Assembly (NCBI GenBank): GCA_910584955.1
Contig: CAJUDC010000008.1
Span: 1-35,942, forward strand
DNA from: an uncultured Paraprevotella sp.
GTDB taxonomy: Bacteria > Bacteroidota > Bacteroidia > Bacteroidales > Bacteroidaceae
Length of the DNA: 35,942 bases
Direction of reading: 5' to 3'
Part shown: positions 30,487 to 35,942 of the stretch, one piece after another
Numbering within the stretch: the stretch's first letter is position 1
Layout: every line of letters begins with the position of its first letter
Position numbers and translations under genes: made by a program
The notes under the pieces: generated by a model
Told to the model about the DNA's origin: nothing
Seen by the model: the letters and a program-made list of their open reading frames with translations, nothing else
Database searches by the model: none

Positions 30487-31701
30487 ATGGAGAATTTCAA
30501 ACTTAGCCCCATTGAAGAAGCCATCGCCGACTTCCGCGAAGGGAAATTTATCATAGTAGTGGATGATGAAGACCGTGAAAACGAAGGCGACTTCATCACC
30601 GCAGCCGAGACGATCACACCCGACAAAGTAAATTTCATGCTACAGCATGGACGCGGTGTGCTGTGTGCTCCCATCACCCTCTCCAGAGCACGCGAACTGG
30701 AACTGCCGCATCAGGTAGAAGACAACACCTCAATGCTGGGCACGCCGTTTACCGTCACCGTTGACAAGCTGGAAGGATGCACCACCGGAGTATCCGCCCA
30801 CGACCGCGCAGCTACCATACAAGCCCTCGCCGACCCTGCGTCCCGACCGGACACTTTCGGGCGTCCCGGACATATCAACCCCTTATATGCCCAAGACCGG
30901 GGGGTGCTCCGCAGAGCCGGACACACGGAAGCCGCTATCGACATGGCACGACTGGCCGGCTTAAAACCCGCCGCCGCCCTGATAGAGATTCTCAATCCCG
31001 ACGGCACCATGGCACGTATGCCCGAATTGCAGCAAGTGGCACATAACTTCGGAATGAAAATCATCACCATCCGTGATCTGATCGCCTATCGCCTGCAAAA
31101 AGAATCTATGGTGGAACGCGGCCCGGAGGTGGACATGCCCACAGATTACGGACATTTCCATAACATCACGTTCCGGCAAATCAGCAACGGACTGGAACAC
31201 GTGGCCCTCATCAAAGGGACCTGGGAACCGGAAGAACCTATTCTGGTACGCGTACACTCTTCGTGCGTCACAGGCGATATTTTCGGCAGCCAGCGTTGCG
31301 ACTGCGGCGCCCAGTTGCACAAATCCATGCACATGATAGACGAGGCCGGCAAAGGCGTAGTGCTTTATATGAACCAGGAAGGACGCGGAATAGGACTGTT
31401 CAACAAAATGAAAGCCTATAAATTACAGGAAGAAGGCTATGACACGGTAGACGCCAACACCCACCTCGGTTTCTTGCCCGACGAACGCGACTACGGTGTC
31501 GGTGCACAGATTCTCCGCCAGTTGGGCGTACATAAGATGCGTTTACTGACCAACAATCCCGTTAAACGGGTAGGCTTGGAAGCTTACGGACTGGAAATCG
31601 TGGAAAACGTTCCCATTGAAATTCCCGTAACCCCCTACAACGAAAAATATATGCACACCAAAAAAGAGCGCATGGGGCACACCCTTCATTTTAATAAATA
31701 A
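30487..31701 (+). CDS. ribBA: Bifunctional DHBP synthase / GTP cyclohydrolase II
   Basis: Starts both branches of riboflavin synthesis in the cytoplasm. The N-terminal half (about 1-205) is 3,4-dihydroxy-2-butanone 4-phosphate synthase, with DDEDRENEGDFI (acidic loop) and the GHTEAAIDMARLAG region. The C-terminal half (about 210-404) is GTP cyclohydrolase II, with the zinc ligands in SSCVTGDIFGSQRCDCGAQ and the GTP-site NQEGRGIGLFNK. Both halves appear complete. The 2-bp gap from the permease gene and 20-bp gap to the next gene indicate an operon; no FMN riboswitch is visible upstream. Confidence 0.96.
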   Translation: MENFKLSPIEEAIADFREGKFIIVVDDEDRENEGDFITAAETITPDKVNFMLQHGRGVLCAPITLSRARELELPHQVEDNTSMLGTPFTVTVDKLEGCTTGVSAHDRAATIQALADPASRPDTFGRPGHINPLYAQDRGVLRRAGHTEAAIDMARLAGLKPAAALIEILNPDGTMARMPELQQVAHNFGMKIITIRDLIAYRLQKESMVERGPEVDMPTDYGHFHNITFRQISNGLEHVALIKGTWEPEEPILVRVHSSCVTGDIFGSQRCDCGAQLHKSMHMIDEAGKGVVLYMNQEGRGIGLFNKMKAYKLQEEGYDTVDANTHLGFLPDERDYGVGAQILRQLGVHKMRLLTNNPVKRVGLEAYGLEIVENVPIEIPVTPYNEKYMHTKKERMGHTLHFNK

Positions 31702-31721
31702 CCCTCTTTTATACAGACAAT

Positions 31722-32432
31722 ATGGAAGAAAAAAACATTTATTCCTACAACCGGGAAGAGACTTCAAAGGATTTATCCGTCGCTTTAATAAAGAATGTAT
31801 ACGTATGGATGGCAACAGCTTTGTACCTGACCGGATTTACCGCCCTGCTCATAGCCGGCAGCGAAACCATGTTACGATTTATTTTCGGCACACGGGCCGT
31901 CTTCTTCGGATTGTTGCTGGCCGAGCTCGGCATTGTGTTCTATATGGGAGCCGCACTTAAAAAGATGTCCTTTCGAACCGCTGTTCTGCTGTTTGCCCTT
32001 TATTCTATAATAAACGGTGCCACACTGTCCTGCATCTTTTTGGTCTACACGGCTTCTTCTATCGCCAGTACATTCTTTGTCACAGCCGGTACATTCGGCA
32101 TCATGGCATTCATCGGCCATACCACCCGAAAGGACTTGTCCAGTCTGAGTCAATTCTTCCTGATGGCACTTATCGGCATCATCCTCGCCACAATCGTCAA
32201 TATATTCTGGGCCAATGACACCCTGTCTTGGATCATTACCTACGCAGGCATCTTCATTTTTGTCGGCCTCACCGCCTACGATGCTCAGAAAATCAAGGCC
32301 CTTCTCACCCGCACTTCGGTACAGACGGAAGGCGAGTTGCAGAAAATAGCATTAATGGGCAGCCTGGAGCTCTATCTGGACTTCGTAAATCTATTCCTCT
32401 ATTTGTTACGATTATTAGGCCGAAAGCGATAA
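31722..32432 (+). CDS. Bax inhibitor-1/YccA family membrane protein
   Basis: A 236-residue inner-membrane protein with seven hydrophobic helices (from about 27 to 232) and the family pattern near the end, IFVGLTAYDAQKIK, preceding the last helices. Bacterial members conduct calcium in a pH-dependent way or help in membrane-protein quality control; the role here is unknown. It follows ribBA by 20 bp with no promoter between them and is likely its co-transcribed neighbour. Confidence 0.92.
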   Translation: MEEKNIYSYNREETSKDLSVALIKNVYVWMATALYLTGFTALLIAGSETMLRFIFGTRAVFFGLLLAELGIVFYMGAALKKMSFRTAVLLFALYSIINGATLSCIFLVYTASSIASTFFVTAGTFGIMAFIGHTTRKDLSSLSQFFLMALIGIILATIVNIFWANDTLSWIITYAGIFIFVGLTAYDAQKIKALLTRTSVQTEGELQKIALMGSLELYLDFVNLFLYLLRLLGRKR

Positions 32433-32522
32433 GATTGAATAGCAAAGTGCGCAAAACTCCATCAAAATGTTAATAAAAAGGTGTTTTCCGCATTTTAATT
32501 TTCTTCCCACACGAGAAAACCT

Positions 32523-32530
32523 TAATTTTG
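32523..32530 (+). promoter_or_regulatory. Putative -7 box for the aminotransferase gene
   Basis: TAATTTTG fits TAnnTTTG, 37 nt before the ATG at 32568. The corresponding -33 region reads TTTTC, a weak match. Confidence 0.45.
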
Positions 32531-32567
32531 CAACCGATTATTCAGAACAACAATTTTCACGACGAAC

Positions 32568-33761
32568 ATGAACCAACTATCAGACCGTCTTAACAGACTA
32601 TCCCCTTCTGCCACTCTGGCAATGTCACAGAAAAGCAGCGAACTGAAAGCACAGGGCGTTGATGTCATCAATCTAAGTGTCGGCGAACCCGACTTCAACA
32701 CACCGGCCCACATTAAGGAAGCAGCTATCCGTGCCGTGGAAGAGAACTATTCCCGCTACTCTCCCGTCCCGGGCTACCCGGCTCTAAGAGAGGCCATCGT
32801 GAAAAAGCTGAAAGAAGAGAACGGCTTGGATTATACTCCGGGACAGATTCTCTGCTCCAACGGTGCCAAACAGTCGGTTTGCAATGCCCTCATGGCGCTC
32901 GTCAATGCCGGAGATGAAGTTATCATCCCGGCCCCGTATTGGGTAAGCTATCCGCAGATGGTAAAATTAGCCGAAGGAGAACCGGTGATCATTGAAGCCG
33001 GCATCGAACAGGATTTCAAGATTACACCGGCCCAACTGGAAGCCGCTATCACACCGCGCACCAAAGCACTGATATTATGTTCTCCCAGCAATCCTACGGG
33101 ATCGGTTTATTCAAAAGAGGAATTAAAAGGTCTGGCCGATGTTTTAGCCAAACACGAAAACATCATTGTTTTGGCTGATGAAATCTACGAACACATCAAC
33201 TACATAGGCAAGCACGAGAGTATCGCACAGTTCAGTGAGATTAAAGACCGCGTGGTGATCATCAACGGAGTATCCAAAGCCTATGCCATGACCGGATGGC
33301 GCATCGGCTTTATTGCCGCTGCCGACTGGATCGTGAAAGGCTGCAACAAACTGCAAGGGCAATATACCAGCGGACCATGCTCCGTATCACAAAAAGCAGC
33401 CGAAGCAGCCTACACCGGCTCGCAGGAGTGCGTCGAAGAGATGCGTCAGGCCTTCGAACGCCGAAAAAATCTGATTGTGAAATTGGCACGAGAAATTCCC
33501 GGCCTTGAAGTAAACGATCCGCAAGGTGCTTTCTACCTGTTCCCGAAATGCAGTTCTTTCTATGGAAAAAAAGACGGAGACCGTGTTATCCGGGATTCAA
33601 ACGATTTAGCCTTATACCTGCTCGAAATCGGTCATGTTGCAACTGTAGGTGGTGATTCTTTCGGTTCGCCCGAATGTTTCAGGATGAGTTATGCAACCAG
33701 TGATGAAAATATCATAGAAGCCATGAACCGCATTAAAACAGCTTTGGCCCGCTTGAAATAA
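32568..33761 (+). CDS. Pyridoxal-phosphate aminotransferase, aspartate type (class I)
   Basis: A 397-residue fold-type I aminotransferase of the Ib subgroup, likely moving the amino group between aspartate and 2-oxoglutarate. Visible: the N-terminal SVGEPDFNTPAHI, the PLP-phosphate region CSNGAKQSV, the substrate/cofactor segment CSPSNPTGSVY (N and P), DEIYEHI with the ring-contacting Asp and Tyr, the Schiff-base K237 in NGVSKAYAMTGWRIG, and the carboxylate-binding Arg in ECFRMSYA. All are complete. It has its own promoter box and terminator. Specificity for aspartate versus other amino acids cannot be settled by eye. Confidence 0.94.
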   Translation: MNQLSDRLNRLSPSATLAMSQKSSELKAQGVDVINLSVGEPDFNTPAHIKEAAIRAVEENYSRYSPVPGYPALREAIVKKLKEENGLDYTPGQILCSNGAKQSVCNALMALVNAGDEVIIPAPYWVSYPQMVKLAEGEPVIIEAGIEQDFKITPAQLEAAITPRTKALILCSPSNPTGSVYSKEELKGLADVLAKHENIIVLADEIYEHINYIGKHESIAQFSEIKDRVVIINGVSKAYAMTGWRIGFIAAADWIVKGCNKLQGQYTSGPCSVSQKAAEAAYTGSQECVEEMRQAFERRKNLIVKLAREIPGLEVNDPQGAFYLFPKCSSFYGKKDGDRVIRDSNDLALYLLEIGHVATVGGDSFGSPECFRMSYATSDENIIEAMNRIKTALARLK

Positions 33762-33782
33762 AATCCGCCCTAACATTTATAT

Positions 33783-33823
33783 AAAGGCATCTTGGCGGAA
33801 AAGAAACCGGCCAAGATGCTTTT
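33783..33823 (+). terminator. Terminator of the aminotransferase gene
   Basis: GCATCTTGGC (33787-33796) and its exact reverse complement (33810-33819) flank a 13-nt loop and end in TTTT, with A's on the other side. It starts about 22 bp after the stop and contains the TTG that a gene finder could take as the start of the next gene. Confidence 0.85.
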
Positions 33824-33851
33824 AATTTCTATATTTCCTTATCTAGTTAGC

Positions 33852-35909
33852 ATGAGAAAATCATTAAAAGAAATCTCCACCGGGCTCCTAATAGCCTTTT
33901 TCATCGGATTCGGCCTACCCGCGACGGCACCGGCCTCAACCGATACTTCCGCCATCATGGCCCGCAAGAAAAAGAAAAACAGAAAAGAAGAAAAGAAAGA
34001 AGAAACGCCCTCCGTTTCCGAATACAAAAAAATCACAGGACGCGATTCCGTTGTCCTGCAAACCGTAGCCAATGTTTTCCATAAAGAAGACAGTTGGTAC
34101 CTGGAGATTCCCGTTGCCTATATGAACCGGGAATTCCTCGTTGTGAACCGCCTGCAACAGGTGCCCAAAGAGCTGAACGAAGCCGGAGTGAATAAAGGCA
34201 TCAACTACGAGAATCAGGTCGTGACTTTTGAATGGACCGCACAAGACAAGGCAATCAATATCCGCCAACAACACCTCACACCGGAAGTCCCCTCTTCCGA
34301 TCAAATGGCTCTTTCTGTAAAGGACAACTATATCAGTCCTCTCATTGCCAGTCTGAAGGTAGAGGCTGTCTCTTCGGACTCTTCTACCGTAATCGTAAAA
34401 GTAGATGAACTTTTCAACGGGAAAAAAACAAGCATTAATGATGTGTTCAACAACATCAATCTAGGGACCTCCGCCAACTCCGAATTATCACGGATACGTA
34501 GTATAAAGGCATTCGAGAACAATATAACAGCAACTTCCGAACTCACAACTACGGTACACGAAGGAATGAGCAAGATAAATATTACCGTTGTGGTAAGTTC
34601 TTCGCTCTGCCTACTCCCCCGAGACCCCATGACAGGGCGTATCGAAAGCCCGAGAATCGGTTATTTTACCACCAACCGCTTACAATACAGCGACAGGCAA
34701 CAACAAGTTAAAGAGCAAAAATACATCACCCGATGGAGACTGGAGCCGTTAAACGAAGAAGCCTACATGAACGGACAACTAACTGAGCCTGTAAAACCGA
34801 TAACGTTCTATATCGATCCTACGACACCGGAACATCTACGTCCCTATATTAAAAAAGGTATTCTGGACTGGAACCGTGCTTTCGAAAAAGCCGGTTTTAA
34901 AGATGCTGTTCGCGTGGCAGATTATACCGACAGTCTGGCCCGGGAAGGCGACGACGTAAAATATTCCGTATTTACTTATGCTGCCTCTACCAAAGCCAAC
35001 GCATTAGGACCTTCTGTTATCGACCCGCGTACGGGGGAAATTCTCGAGGCCGACATCATTTGGTGGCACAACGTCGTGTCACTGCTCCGTGAATGGCTGG
35101 TTGTGCAAACCGGTCCGGCCAATCCATCGGTCAGAGGCATGAACATTCCCGACAGTCTTATCGGCGACGCCGCCCGCTTTGTAGCCTGTCATGAAGTGGG
35201 ACATTCGTTAGGATTGCGCCATAATATGATCGCCTCTTGGGCTTATCCGACCGATTCACTGCGTTCCGAAGCATTTGCCAAACGAACTGGCGGCACCTCG
35301 GCTTCCATTATGGACTATGCCCGTTTCAATTATGTGGCACAACCGGGAGACGGAACACAATACATGTCGCCTCACATAGGCCCTTACGATCTGTTGGCCA
35401 TAGAATGGGGGTACCGTTGGTATCCCGACAAAGCAACGGAAAAAGAAGGATTATGCAACTTGCTGCAAAAACACACCGGTCGCCTGTATAAATACAGCGA
35501 GGCACAACCGGCTCGCAGCGCAGTCGACCCCAGGGCTTTAAGCGAAGATTTGGGTGACGACGCCGTCAAATCAGCAGGCTACGGTATTGCCAACCTGAAA
35601 AGAATTGTCCCCGAGATCGTCCAATGGACCACCAACGGAGAAAAAGATCAAACGTATGAAGAAGCAGCCAAACTATATGCAGCCGTTATTTTCCAATGGA
35701 ACCTGTATGCCTATCATGTCATGGCAAATATAGGCGGCATCTATTTGGAAAACACCTCGATTGGTGATGGCGAAAAAACATTCACTTTCGTAGAAAAAGA
35801 AAAACAGAGAAGAGCATTACAATTCTTATTAAACGAATATATCGCCTATCCGAAATGGCTGTTCGACACTTCACTTTCGGATTATACTTATACCTGTTGG
35901 TTGAATTAA
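33852..35909 (+). CDS. Zinc-dependent metalloprotease (DUF5117/DUF4953), 3'-truncated
   Basis: Secreted metzincin-like protease of the Bacteroidetes DUF5118/DUF5117/DUF4953 family. The ATG at 33852 gives a signal peptide (MRKSLKEISTGLLIAFFIGF, ending APAS) and is preferred over an in-frame TTG at 33792 inside the upstream terminator. After a basic linker (KKKKNRKEEKKEE) come the DUF5118/5117 regions (about 45-310) and the catalytic domain, with the zinc motif HEVGHSLGLRH at 447-457 and the Met-turn SIMDYARFN. Normal members run to about 800-850 residues. Here the frame stops at 685, after LSDYTYTCWLN, where it enters the 51-bp terminal repeat. The catalytic centre is intact but the C-terminal part is missing. 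No clear promoter box is seen after the terminator. Confidence 0.88.
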   Translation: MRKSLKEISTGLLIAFFIGFGLPATAPASTDTSAIMARKKKKNRKEEKKEETPSVSEYKKITGRDSVVLQTVANVFHKEDSWYLEIPVAYMNREFLVVNRLQQVPKELNEAGVNKGINYENQVVTFEWTAQDKAINIRQQHLTPEVPSSDQMALSVKDNYISPLIASLKVEAVSSDSSTVIVKVDELFNGKKTSINDVFNNINLGTSANSELSRIRSIKAFENNITATSELTTTVHEGMSKINITVVVSSSLCLLPRDPMTGRIESPRIGYFTTNRLQYSDRQQQVKEQKYITRWRLEPLNEEAYMNGQLTEPVKPITFYIDPTTPEHLRPYIKKGILDWNRAFEKAGFKDAVRVADYTDSLAREGDDVKYSVFTYAASTKANALGPSVIDPRTGEILEADIIWWHNVVSLLREWLVVQTGPANPSVRGMNIPDSLIGDAARFVACHEVGHSLGLRHNMIASWAYPTDSLRSEAFAKRTGGTSASIMDYARFNYVAQPGDGTQYMSPHIGPYDLLAIEWGYRWYPDKATEKEGLCNLLQKHTGRLYKYSEAQPARSAVDPRALSEDLGDDAVKSAGYGIANLKRIVPEIVQWTTNGEKDQTYEEAAKLYAAVIFQWNLYAYHVMANIGGIYLENTSIGDGEKTFTFVEKEKQRRALQFLLNEYIAYPKWLFDTSLSDYTYTCWLN

Positions 35910-35942
35910 ATTAGAGAATATTTTATCTGCCCAATCGGACGA
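35892..35942. repeat. Right copy of the 51-bp terminal inverted repeat
   Basis: Exact reverse complement of bases 1-51. It begins ACCTGTTGGTTGAATTAAAT and supplies the TAA stop of the truncated metalloprotease. If an element end lies here, its first base is probably the C at 35893 or nearby, because the shared A may belong to both target sites by chance. Confidence 0.9.

Noticed and set aside
1..35942. Linear plasmid or phage with terminal inverted repeats
   Set aside because: The repeats interrupt genes and the interior holds chromosomal housekeeping genes (alaS, aroB, ribBA, rsmD, a tRNA); there are no replication or packaging genes.

Overview
The window looks like a chromosomal contig from a member of the order Bacteroidales, probably a Bacteroides-like gut species. 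Three things suggest this. Promoters match the Bacteroides pattern (TTTG, about 20 nt, then TAnnTTTG). Several families are typical of the phylum (DUF3822, an OMP_b-brl_3-type barrel, DUF5117/DUF4953 metalloprotease). The gene content mixes housekeeping genes (alaS, rsmD, aroB, ribBA, an aspartate-type aminotransferase) with secreted glycan-degrading enzymes. No SusC/SusD pair, phage, complete transposon or CRISPR array was found.

Layout. 1-3.3 kb: a two-gene glycosidase operon on the minus strand (GH2 then GH43), with the GH43 gene cut off at the window edge. 3.4-5.3 kb: a carboxymuconolactone-decarboxylase/cupin gene divergent from an AraC regulator. Both reading frames are broken by what looks like loss of one C/G in a five-base run. 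5.3-9.2 kb: a MerR-like regulator, a 0.9 kb gene-free stretch with tandem repeats, and alaS. 9.3-13.4 kb: a large secreted MG2-like protein and a NahK-like sugar kinase on the minus strand. 13.4-16.3 kb: a promoter-hairpin-terminator leader or small RNA, followed by a GH127 enzyme. 16.3-18.2 kb: a gene-free stretch with 21-bp repeats, then a RecD-like helicase. 18.3-20.4 kb: a membrane-anchored unknown, DUF3822 and rsmD. 20.3-25.0 kb: cardiolipin synthase and an outer-membrane beta-barrel on the minus strand. 25.3-27.7 kb: aroB, a second 21-bp repeat array and another GH43. 27.8-32.4 kb: tRNA(CAU), a START-like protein, and the lptF/G-like permease, ribBA and Bax-inhibitor genes. 32.6-35.9 kb: an aminotransferase and a zinc metalloprotease truncated at the right edge.

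The features most worth checking are: (1) the two window ends are a perfect 51-bp inverted repeat, and each end truncates an unrelated gene, which suggests two copies of a mobile-element end at contig breaks; (2) the twin frameshifts in the AraC/cupin module; (3) intergenic arrays with a 21-22 bp period at three places, two of them nearly the same sequence; (4) the leader or small RNA in front of the GH127 gene; (5) a 21-bp-spaced direct repeat over the araC -33 box. Functional assignments come from reading translations by eye; no database search was run.
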